NCBI RefSeq assembly: GCF_002278035.1
Contig: NZ_CP022604.1
Span: forward strand, 2,428,501 to 2,492,500
From: Ochrobactrum quorumnocens
GTDB taxonomy: Bacteria; Pseudomonadota; Alphaproteobacteria; Rhizobiales; Rhizobiaceae
DNA length: 64,000 nucleotides
Direction of reading: 5' to 3'
Of the stretch, positions 35,604 through 43,696 are shown piece after piece (positions within the stretch are counted from its first letter, which is position 1; the number at the start of each line of letters is the position of its first letter). The translations under genes and the position numbers were made by a program. Below the pieces are notes generated by a model, which saw only the letters and a list, made by a program, of their open reading frames with translations, was not told the origin of the DNA and did no database searches.

Positions 35604-38168
35604 ATGCCAGTGGTCGGCTCATCGGGGAGCTTGCGGAGCAAATCCGCATTCAGCGCAGGCAGACACCTGAAAGGTTCGCTTTCGTTCGGCTTCAGCCCTC
35701 TTAAACGGGTCATCCTCAAAGCAAAAGTTTCCTTTGCCGCACTGGTTGCGGCGGCTCCGGCATTTGCACAAAGCACGGAAAACTCCACACGCATAGATCT
35801 GCCATTTGGTGGCAGCGTTGGTGCTTTCGATGTCATCCAGTTTTCGATTTTTCTGGGCGCCATGGGGGCTGCCCTTTTGTCGGCTGGCTGGCTGATCCGC
35901 GATCGTTCCAAGATCGCCAATGAAAACAACGAATTGCGTTCGCGCCTGTCCGATATGGGGCTGGCGGCACAGCGCAATGACGCACTGCTTAACCTCAAAG
36001 ATCAGCGGATCGTTGTCTGGGATGCCCACGGCGCACGCGCTGATGTCGTCGGACAATTGCCGTTTGATTGCGGTGCACCGCAGGACCGTTCGCATTTTCT
36101 GGCCTTTGGTCGCTGGCTGCGCCCGCAATCCGTAACCGAGCTTGAACGCGCGGTTTCGGCTTTGCGCGAGCAGGCTCATGCTTTTGATCTCACAGTTGAA
36201 ACCGTCAACGGCACGCTTCTGGACGTTTATGGGCGCACGTCGGGCAGTTTCGCCGTCGTGCGCTTCCTGAGCCTCCAGGGTGTACAGGCGGAGCGCGCAG
36301 CACTACAGTCGCAGAACCGAGAACTCTCTGAAAAGCTTGCACTATTACGCCATCTGCTTGACCGGATCGAACAGCCCGTCTGGGTGCGTGGGTCTGATGG
36401 GCGCATCGAATGGGTCAATGGTGCCTACGCGCGCGCCGTGGATGCCGCTGACGGCACGCAGGCAAGCTCGGAAGGCCGGGAGCTGTTTGGCGCACAGGCC
36501 CGTCAGCGTCTGGAGCGCGACCGCTTTGCCGAGCCGGATATGCGTGAGCAAATGCCTGCCGTGGTCCGCGGCGACCGCCGTATCTATGATGTCACCGATG
36601 TGAGTGCTGAGGCAGGCTCTGCTGGCCTCGGATTTGATTTAAGTGAAGTGGAACAGGTGCGCGAAGAACTGAGCCGCACCTTGAAGAGTCACGCCGAGAC
36701 GCTTGACCAGCTTTCGACCGCTGTGGCTATTTTCGATCCGGATATGAAGCTTCAATTCTTCAATCAGGCTTTCGTTTCGCTCTGGTCGCTGGATACCGCA
36801 TGGCTCGAAACACATCCGAGCAATACGCTGCTTTTTGATCGCCTGCGCTCTGAAGGCAAGCTGCCGGAGCAGCCGGAATGGCGCAAGTGGAAGGATTCTC
36901 TGCTTTCCGCCTACCGTTCGGTCGAGCCGGAAGAACATATGTGGCATTTGCCGGACACGCGTATCATGCGCGTTGTCGCCAATCCGCACCCGCAAGGCGG
37001 CGTGACCTGGTTCTTCGAGAACATGACCGAAAAGTTCGAGCTTGAAGGTCGCTACAACACGCTTATCAAGGTTCAGGGCGAAACGCTCGACCATCTGGCG
37101 GAAGCGGTTGCGGTGTTTGGCTCCGACGGCCGGTTGCGCCTTTCCAATCCATCTTTTGCCGATCTCTGGTCGCTGCCTGCAGCCATTACTGTTGAAGGCA
37201 CGCACATTTCCACAATCTCCAAGCTTTGCGGCCAGCGTGGCGGCGATGGCCTTTGGGAGGATTTTGTCTCTTCGGTGGCTGGCTTCCTCGACGAGCGCAA
37301 CGGACGCATGGGGCAGGTGGAGCTTAATGACGGCATTATCCTTTCATATGCCGTCGTACCGTTGCCCAAGGGGCAGACCATGCTCACCTTCATTGATGTA
37401 ACCGATACGGTGCGTGTTGAACGAGCTTTGAAGGAAAAGAACGAAGCGCTTTCGCTGGCCGATCAGATCAAGAACGATTTTGTGCAGCATGTTTCCTATG
37501 AGTTGCGCTCGCCGTTGACCAATATCATCGGCTTTACCGAACTGCTGCAAACGCCGACCTTCGGTTCACTCAACGAACGTCAACTTGAATATCTCGATCA
37601 TATTGGCACGTCGTCGGCAGTCCTTCTGACCATCGTCAACGACATCCTCGATCTTGCGACGGTCGATGCTGGTATTATGCAACTCGATATTGATGATGTG
37701 TCGGTGACTGATGAAATTTCCGCTGCTGCAAAGCGCGTCAGCGAGCGTCTGCAAGAGCATGATATCGGGCTCGATATCGATATTGCCGATGATGTCGAAA
37801 CTTTCAGGGCCGATGCCAACCGCGTAAGGCAGGTTCTGTTCAATCTCCTTTCCAATGCGTCCAATTATGCACCGGAAGGCTCGACGGTCGCGCTTCAAGT
37901 GGCGCGCGATGGCACGGATATTGTCTTTGCCGTGCATGATGACGGCCCGGGCATGCCAAGCGATGTGCTCGATACGGTTTTCAAGCGTTTTCAGGCCTAT
38001 CAGAATGGCGGACGCAAACGCGGCGTAGGTTTGGGACTTTCCATCGTAAAAAGCTTTGTCGAGCTGCATGGTGGCAGGGTCGAGATTGAAACAGGTGCGG
38101 ACATTGGAACCACGGTTATTTGTCGCTTCCCATCGGAGGCGCGCAGCTTCCGTGTTGCCGCCGAATAA
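35604..38168 (+). CDS. divL: DivL-like cell-cycle sensor kinase (tyrosine in place of H-box histidine)
   Basis: DivL controls the CckA-CtrA phosphorelay by acting as a non-canonical partner of DivK, not as a normal histidine kinase. This product of about 854 residues has a hydrophobic N-terminal region with one membrane helix, three PAS-like regions (about 255-365, 370-480 and 490-610), then the dimerisation box QHVSYELRSPLTNIIGF, where a tyrosine (codon at 37497-37499) replaces the histidine. The ATPase domain keeps N (NLLSNASNYA), G1 (DDGPGMP) and G2 (GVGLGLSIVKS) boxes. The frame is open from 35553; I prefer the ATG at 35604 after AAGGGA. Confidence 0.9.
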   Translation: MPVVGSSGSLRSKSAFSAGRHLKGSLSFGFSPLKRVILKAKVSFAALVAAAPAFAQSTENSTRIDLPFGGSVGAFDVIQFSIFLGAMGAALLSAGWLIRDRSKIANENNELRSRLSDMGLAAQRNDALLNLKDQRIVVWDAHGARADVVGQLPFDCGAPQDRSHFLAFGRWLRPQSVTELERAVSALREQAHAFDLTVETVNGTLLDVYGRTSGSFAVVRFLSLQGVQAERAALQSQNRELSEKLALLRHLLDRIEQPVWVRGSDGRIEWVNGAYARAVDAADGTQASSEGRELFGAQARQRLERDRFAEPDMREQMPAVVRGDRRIYDVTDVSAEAGSAGLGFDLSEVEQVREELSRTLKSHAETLDQLSTAVAIFDPDMKLQFFNQAFVSLWSLDTAWLETHPSNTLLFDRLRSEGKLPEQPEWRKWKDSLLSAYRSVEPEEHMWHLPDTRIMRVVANPHPQGGVTWFFENMTEKFELEGRYNTLIKVQGETLDHLAEAVAVFGSDGRLRLSNPSFADLWSLPAAITVEGTHISTISKLCGQRGGDGLWEDFVSSVAGFLDERNGRMGQVELNDGIILSYAVVPLPKGQTMLTFIDVTDTVRVERALKEKNEALSLADQIKNDFVQHVSYELRSPLTNIIGFTELLQTPTFGSLNERQLEYLDHIGTSSAVLLTIVNDILDLATVDAGIMQLDIDDVSVTDEISAAAKRVSERLQEHDIGLDIDIADDVETFRADANRVRQVLFNLLSNASNYAPEGSTVALQVARDGTDIVFAVHDDGPGMPSDVLDTVFKRFQAYQNGGRKRGVGLGLSIVKSFVELHGGRVEIETGADIGTTVICRFPSEARSFRVAAE

Positions 38169-38183
38169 GGTAAATGGTGCTGC

Positions 38184-39710
38184 ATGAGCACCCCAATCAG
38201 TAGCCCGATCAATACTCTTGAGTTTTTCCTGCCAGATGAGGCCGCCACGCAACGCTTTGGTGAGGACTTCGCCCTTGCGCTCATGAAAGGTGATCTCGTC
38301 ACCTTGTCCGGCGATCTTGGCGCAGGCAAATCCTCGCTTGCCCGCGCGATTATCCGCGCGATAGCCGACGATGAGGATTTTGAAGTTCCAAGCCCGACTT
38401 TCACACTGGTCCAAAGCTACGAGGCTTTGCGTATCCCCGTCGCGCATGCAGATCTCTATCGGATTTCGCATGGCGAGGAATTGGACGAACTGGGACTCGT
38501 CGAATTTCTCGAAGATGGCGTGGTGCTGTCTGAATGGCCTGAACAGGCTGAAGGTTTTCTGCCAGAACCAGCTTTTGCTGTTCAGCTTACTCATGAAGGG
38601 GTAGGGCGGCGCATTGCGATTGCGGGTTTCGAAGCTGCGATTGCACGCCTTGAGCGGTCGCTTGAAATCCGTAGTTTTCTTGAAACGAACAATCGCAAAG
38701 GGGCCAAGCGGCGCTACTTGCAGGGCGATGCATCTCCACGCAAATATGAGATCGTCACAAGCGCCTATGGTGTTGAAGTTCTGATGAATGCGCCTGCGAT
38801 GCCGTATGATCCGCCGCTGCGCAATGGAAAATCCTATCGCCAGTTTGCGCATATTGCTGAGAATATACAGGCTTTCGTGGCGATTGACGGTCTGCTTGCT
38901 GCACATGGTTTGCGGGTGCCCGAGATGCGCGCAATGGATATAGATGCGGGGTTTCTGATCCTTGAAGATCTGGGAACAGAAGGCATCCGCATGCCCTCGG
39001 GTGAACCTGTCGCCGAACGCTATGAGGCAGCAGGACGGTTTCTGGCGCATCTCCACGGTGTTCAATGGCCAGATCACGCGCCGGTTCCAGGCCATCTTGA
39101 TCATATCATCGCGAGCTTTGACCGCGACGCGATGATCATGGAAGTGAGTCTCGTGGGGCAATGGTATGCGCCACGCATCATGGGTCGCAAGCTCACCGAC
39201 ACCGAAATCGCAGCCTATGAGGCGGCGTGGGACGTAGTTCTGAACGACATCGCTGAGTGTGAGAAAAGCCTGCTTCTGCGCGATTATCACTCACCAAACC
39301 TGTTCTGGTTTGAAGATGCCGAAGGTGCCGACAAAATCGGCACTATCGATTTTCAGGATGCGATGATCGGGCCTGCTGCTTATGACGTGGCTTCTCTGGC
39401 GCTCGATGCCCGTGTGACGATCACGCCAAATCTCGAAAAAGCAGTGGTGGACGCCTATTGCGACGAGCGCCACAAGCTCGGTCATGTGTTCGACGAAGAG
39501 AATTTCCGCAAGGCATATGCAGCGATGGGCGCACAGCGCAATGCAAAGCTGTTAGGCCTGTTCGTGAGGCTTGATGAGCGGGATGGTAAGCCGCATTATC
39601 TCGCCCATTTGCCCCGCATTCACGACTATCTTAGCCGCGTGTTACAGCATCCGGTGATGACGCCCGTCGCTCGCTGGTTTGATGATCTCGCTTTGCTGGA
39701 GAAACAATGA
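38184..39710 (+). CDS. tsaE: Fusion of TsaE (t6A ATPase) with an AmgK-like sugar phosphotransferase
   Basis: The 508-residue product joins two enzymes. Residues 1-150 are TsaE, the ATPase needed for N6-threonylcarbamoyladenosine in tRNA, with P-loop GDLGAGKS (43-50) and VPSPTFTLVQSY. Residues about 165-508 are an aminoglycoside-phosphotransferase-like kinase with LLLRDYHSPNLFW and IDFQDAMIGPAAYD, most like AmgK, which phosphorylates C1 of MurNAc in peptidoglycan recycling. The fusion is known in Rhizobiales. The next gene, coupled by ATGA, resembles MurU, the partner of AmgK, which supports the second half of the call. Confidence 0.9.
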   Translation: MSTPISSPINTLEFFLPDEAATQRFGEDFALALMKGDLVTLSGDLGAGKSSLARAIIRAIADDEDFEVPSPTFTLVQSYEALRIPVAHADLYRISHGEELDELGLVEFLEDGVVLSEWPEQAEGFLPEPAFAVQLTHEGVGRRIAIAGFEAAIARLERSLEIRSFLETNNRKGAKRRYLQGDASPRKYEIVTSAYGVEVLMNAPAMPYDPPLRNGKSYRQFAHIAENIQAFVAIDGLLAAHGLRVPEMRAMDIDAGFLILEDLGTEGIRMPSGEPVAERYEAAGRFLAHLHGVQWPDHAPVPGHLDHIIASFDRDAMIMEVSLVGQWYAPRIMGRKLTDTEIAAYEAAWDVVLNDIAECEKSLLLRDYHSPNLFWFEDAEGADKIGTIDFQDAMIGPAAYDVASLALDARVTITPNLEKAVVDAYCDERHKLGHVFDEENFRKAYAAMGAQRNAKLLGLFVRLDERDGKPHYLAHLPRIHDYLSRVLQHPVMTPVARWFDDLALLEKQ

Positions 39711-40423
39711 CAGTTCCTGATACAGCGGTTATGCTCGCGGCAGGCCTTGGAAAGCGCATGCGTCCCATCACCGAAACCATGCCCAAGCCGCTGGTTAAGG
39801 TTGCGGGTAAGCCGCTCATTGATTGGGGTCTTGACGCGCTGGCAAATGCTGATGTCGAAAAGACAATCGTCAATGTTCATTACTTAGCCGACCAACTCAT
39901 ATCCTATCTTAATGATCGTATCTCACCTGAAATCGTGATTTCGGATGAGCGGGCGCTGTTACTCGATTCCGCTGGTGGTATCATCAATGTGCTGCCTGAA
40001 CTCAAGAACCAGCCTTTCTACGTACTCAATGCAGATACGTTTTGGGTTGGTGATGAAGCGAAGCCGAATATCTCAGCGCTTCGTGATGCATGGGACGGCG
40101 CCTCCATGGACATCCTTTTGATGACCGCAAAGCTTGATCAGGCGACGGGATTCGAAGGCAAGGGTGACTTTGTTGCAGATGATGAGGGGCGCTTGCGCCG
40201 CCTGCGTGATGTTGCGGGGGATCCGGTCATCTATGCAGGTGCCGCAATCATTCATCCGCGGATTTTTGCAGATAGCGAACCGGGTGTTTCATCGCTCAAT
40301 CGCTATTTCGATGCGGCGATTGCATCAGGTCGATTGTATGGTATGCCAATGCGTGGGCATTGGCTGACAGTGGGAACGCCAGAAGCAATTGGCGAGGCGG
40401 AGGCCGTACTATCGGCGCTCTAA
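39707..40423 (+). CDS. murU: Nucleotidyltransferase, MurU-like (MurNAc-1-phosphate uridylyltransferase)
   Basis: The 238-residue product has a single NTP-transferase domain with VMLAAGLGKRMRPITETMPKPL (8-29), VLNADTFW and the C-terminal HWLTVGTPEAIGEAE. Such proteins are often annotated as mannose-1-phosphate guanylyltransferase. Overlap with the AmgK-like kinase suggests instead MurU, which makes UDP-MurNAc from MurNAc-1-phosphate in the fosfomycin-insensitive recycling route of Pseudomonas. The choice of MurNAc over mannose substrates is therefore an inference from context. Confidence 0.8.
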   Translation: MTVPDTAVMLAAGLGKRMRPITETMPKPLVKVAGKPLIDWGLDALANADVEKTIVNVHYLADQLISYLNDRISPEIVISDERALLLDSAGGIINVLPELKNQPFYVLNADTFWVGDEAKPNISALRDAWDGASMDILLMTAKLDQATGFEGKGDFVADDEGRLRRLRDVAGDPVIYAGAAIIHPRIFADSEPGVSSLNRYFDAAIASGRLYGMPMRGHWLTVGTPEAIGEAEAVLSAL

Positions 40424-40437
40424 GCATTTTGTGGCCT

Positions 40438-40477
40438 GCATCTTTCCCGAAAACAGCTTCACATTTTTCGGGGTGCG
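40438..40477 (-). repeat. Dispersed palindromic repeat, copy 9 (diverged)
   Basis: The minus strand reads GCACCCCGAAAAATGTG ... CTGTTTTCGGGAAAGATGC, a diverged family member in the 78-base gap before addB. Confidence 0.65.
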
Positions 40478-40501
40478 CTTTGGCGTGAAGAAGGAATCGA
40501 T

Positions 40502-43500
40502 ATGAGAACGCCAAAACTGTTTTCCATTCCTTCCGGTACACCCTTTTTGCCAGCCTTTGCAAAAGCGCTTTTGGAAGGTCGTTTGGTTGAAGGTTTTCCG
40601 GGCAATGCGGCTGATCCGCTGGCGCTCGCGAATGCCACCATCTATGTGCCGACACGGCGCGCGGCGCGCGCACTTCGCTCCATTCTGGTCGATATGATCT
40701 CGGCAGAAGCATTTTCAACAAAAGTGGGAACCGGTTTCGCGTCCGAAAATGCGTGGGAAAAAAAGAGTGCGATCCTGCCTACGATACGACCGCTGGGTGA
40801 CGTGGACGAGGATGCAGCTTTTTTCAATGCCAGCACGTCGGGAATTTTCGATCTCAATCCGCCGATCGGCAAGGCCGAGCGCCTGTTATTGCTGGCGCGG
40901 CTTATTCGTCCGTGGCGGGAGTCCCTGCCTGCGCATGTGCGCGCACTGTTTGGTGTCGAGGATGTGTCGGTTCCAGCCACGACCTCAGATGCAATCTGGC
41001 TTGCTCGCGATCTCGCCGGTCTGATGGATCAGGTCGAAACCGACAATGCCAAATGGAGTGAGCTTGCGAGCATCGCCCCAGATGATCTGGCCGATTGGTG
41101 GCAAGTCACGCTTGGCTTTCTCGATATTGTTACGAAAATCTGGCCGGATATTCTTGAAGAACGCAAGCTTTCCAATCCGGCTGCACACCGCAACGAACTG
41201 ATCTGGGGCGAGGTGCGGCGGCTGCGCGATCATCCGCCTTTGGGCCCCGTGATTGCTGCCGGTTCTACAGGCTCTATTCCTGCGACCGCAGAGCTGGTTT
41301 CTGTGATCGCCAATCTACCCAATGGTGCAGTTGTGCTGCCCGGTTTGGACCGCGATCTCGATGAAGGTGCGTGGAACCTGCTGGGGGCTTCGGATGATAA
41401 CCCCTCCACATTCGGGCATCCGCAATACGGTCTTCATAAGCTGTTGCAGGCCATTGGCATTCTGCGCGAGGATGTCGAGCATATCGAGAATATGCCGACG
41501 AAGAAGCGCGTGCTGGAGCGCGTGGTGAGCCAGGCGCTGCGTCCGGCTGAGACCACCGACGCGTGGAGCGAGCTCAGTCGCGACCCGGATATGCAACCCG
41601 AAGAACTTCGAAAGACCGCACACAAGATTGATCTGATCGAAACCGCCAATGAGCGCGAGGAAGCGCTGGCAGTAGCACTCGCGCTGCGTGATGCCATCAG
41701 CGATGAAAACAAGACTGCGGCACTGGTAACGGCGGATCGTAATCTGGCGCGTCGCGTGGTCGGCGAGCTTGCCCGTTTTGGTATCGATGCCGATGATTCC
41801 GGTGGTCGTCATTTGCGCGATATCGAGACTGCAACGCTGATGCGTCTGATGGTCGAAACGGTGTTTAATCCCGGTGATCCGGTAGCGTTGTTGGCGCTCG
41901 TCAAGCATCCGATGTTGCGGCTTGGCAGCAAGCGTATTGAACGGAGACTGGCTGCGGAAACGCTTGAGCTGGTGGCTTTCCGTGGTGGTACGGGACGCGC
42001 ATCGATCATTGATCTGCCTGCATTTTTCGACCAACGCATGGAAGAAAGCGCAAACCAGCCCTGGCAACCTGCATGGCATTCAACTGTCACGCAGGACATG
42101 ATCGATGCCGCACGCGCGCTTTGTGTGAGCCTGTCTGAAGCGGTCGCACCGCTGGCACCCTATGCAGTCATTAACCGGCGAACGGAAATAGGCGAAATCA
42201 CCTGCGCAACTGTTGAGGCGCTCGAAAATCTGGCGCGCGATGAAAGCGGCAGTGTCACGCGCTATTATTCTGGTGAACATGGAGAGAAGCTGGCTTCCTT
42301 CCTGCGTCAGCTTGTATCGAGCGAAGCGGAACTGGATTTTGAAGCTATTGAATGGCCCGCCATTCTCGAAGCCTTGATGTCGGGTGAAACCGTCAAGCCG
42401 CATCCGGGTGGTCATCCGCGCGTCTTCATCTGGGGTGCGCTGGAAGCGCGTTTGCAGACGATGGATACGCTTGTGATCGGTGGTCTCAACGAAGGCACAT
42501 GGCCCGCCAAGACACGCAATGATCCGTTCATGTCGCGCCCGATGAAGGCGATGATCGCACTCGATCCACCGGAGCGGCGCACTGGTCTTGCAGCGCACGA
42601 TTTTCAGATGGCGCTCGGCATGGATCATGTCGTGTTGTCGCGCTCGCAGCGTTCGGATAACGCGCCGACCATTCCGTCGCGCTGGTTACAGCGGCTTGAA
42701 ACTGTGCTTGGTGCCGATGTGACCAAGGATATGCGTGCTCGTGGTGCGCGTTTCATCCATTGGGCGCGCGAAATTGATCAGGCACCCGATGTACCCTTCG
42801 TCAAACGGCCAGAACCGGCACCGCCTGTGAGCGCACGGCCCAAGCATTTCTCGGTTACAGAAATCGAAACCCTGCGCCGCGATCCCTATGCGATCTTTGC
42901 AAAGAAAATTCTCAAACTGCGCCCGCTGGAACCGCTCATCCGCGATCCGGCAGCAGCAGAACGTGGGACACTTTTTCACGATATTCTGGGACATTTTACA
43001 GAAGAAGGCATCGATCCGCTTGCGCCTGATGCAGCCCAGCAACTGGAAGAGTTCGGCCGGCACTTCTTTGCCGACATGGACCTGCCTGTGGAGATCGAAG
43101 CGGTCTGGTGGCCCCGTTTTACCGCACTTATTCCGCAATTCCTCGAATGGGAGCGGGAACGCGCTTATAATGTTCAGACCCGATTTGCCGAAATTTCATC
43201 GGATAAGCGCGAGGTTGAAAGCCTTGGCATTACCTTGTCGGGCCGTGCCGACCGTATTGATCTGATGCGCGACGGAACTGCGGAAGTGATCGATTACAAG
43301 ACCGGCTCCACACCATCGCCCAAGCAGGCGCATGTGCTGTTGTCGCCACAGTTGGCGCTGGAAGCAGCTCTTCTCGTGCGCGGTGCGTTCCGCGAACTGG
43401 GTTCTGTTCGAGCTTCTGATCTGACCTATGTGCGATTGCGGGCAGGTGGTGAGGTGAAGCCGGAATCGATTTTGAAAATCGGTCGGCCACCATCTGAAAA

Positions 43501-43696
43501 GACCGCCCCAGCCCTTGGCGAAGAGGCATGGCAGCGACTGGCGCAGTTGCTTACTGAATATCAGAATCCGGCTAAGGGTTATCTTTCCCGTGCGCTGCCG
43601 TTCAAAGAAACCGAGCTTTCGGGCGATTATGATCATCTGGCACGCGTGCTGGAATGGTCCGCTGGTGGTGATGCGGGCGGGGACGGCGGCGAATGA
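40502..43696 (+). CDS. addB: Double-strand break repair protein AddB
   Basis: AddB, with AddA, resects double-strand breaks for recombination. The 1064-residue product has an inactive helicase-like N-terminal part (PTRRAARALRS, IRPLGDVDED) and a C-terminal PD-(D/E)XK nuclease with GRADRIDLM and EVIDYKTGSTPSPKQAH. Only two cysteines are visible in the whole protein, so the four-cysteine iron-sulphur cluster of the Bacillus enzyme is missing; this appears to be the alphaproteobacterial type. Residues about 70-84 are encoded by an in-frame copy of the genome repeat. It overlaps addA by ATGA. Confidence 0.94.
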   Translation: MRTPKLFSIPSGTPFLPAFAKALLEGRLVEGFPGNAADPLALANATIYVPTRRAARALRSILVDMISAEAFSTKVGTGFASENAWEKKSAILPTIRPLGDVDEDAAFFNASTSGIFDLNPPIGKAERLLLLARLIRPWRESLPAHVRALFGVEDVSVPATTSDAIWLARDLAGLMDQVETDNAKWSELASIAPDDLADWWQVTLGFLDIVTKIWPDILEERKLSNPAAHRNELIWGEVRRLRDHPPLGPVIAAGSTGSIPATAELVSVIANLPNGAVVLPGLDRDLDEGAWNLLGASDDNPSTFGHPQYGLHKLLQAIGILREDVEHIENMPTKKRVLERVVSQALRPAETTDAWSELSRDPDMQPEELRKTAHKIDLIETANEREEALAVALALRDAISDENKTAALVTADRNLARRVVGELARFGIDADDSGGRHLRDIETATLMRLMVETVFNPGDPVALLALVKHPMLRLGSKRIERRLAAETLELVAFRGGTGRASIIDLPAFFDQRMEESANQPWQPAWHSTVTQDMIDAARALCVSLSEAVAPLAPYAVINRRTEIGEITCATVEALENLARDESGSVTRYYSGEHGEKLASFLRQLVSSEAELDFEAIEWPAILEALMSGETVKPHPGGHPRVFIWGALEARLQTMDTLVIGGLNEGTWPAKTRNDPFMSRPMKAMIALDPPERRTGLAAHDFQMALGMDHVVLSRSQRSDNAPTIPSRWLQRLETVLGADVTKDMRARGARFIHWAREIDQAPDVPFVKRPEPAPPVSARPKHFSVTEIETLRRDPYAIFAKKILKLRPLEPLIRDPAAAERGTLFHDILGHFTEEGIDPLAPDAAQQLEEFGRHFFADMDLPVEIEAVWWPRFTALIPQFLEWERERAYNVQTRFAEISSDKREVESLGITLSGRADRIDLMRDGTAEVIDYKTGSTPSPKQAHVLLSPQLALEAALLVRGAFRELGSVRASDLTYVRLRAGGEVKPESILKIGRPPSEKTAPALGEEAWQRLAQLLTEYQNPAKGYLSRALPFKETELSGDYDHLARVLEWSAGGDAGGDGGE
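40709..40752 (+). repeat. Dispersed palindromic repeat, copy 10, inside addB
   Basis: Arms GCATTTTC (40709-40716) / GAAAATGC (40745-40752) around AAAAGTGGGAACCGGTTTC. It is translated as AFSTKVGTGFASENA within addB without a frameshift, between two segments that are adjacent in AddB proteins as I recall them. Confidence 0.9.

Noticed and set aside
37566..39290. A 574-codon open frame on the minus strand opposite divL and tsaE
   Set aside because: It lies wholly antisense to two well-supported genes, shows no recognisable domain and is rich in C, H, R and W as expected of the shadow of a high-GC gene.
39707..40423. Calling this gene mannose-1-phosphate guanylyltransferase
   Set aside because: The domain is generic for NTP transferases; overlap with an AmgK-like kinase fits MurU better, though this is not proven.
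41315..42079. A 254-codon open frame opposite addB
   Set aside because: Antisense shadow without domain or ribosome site.
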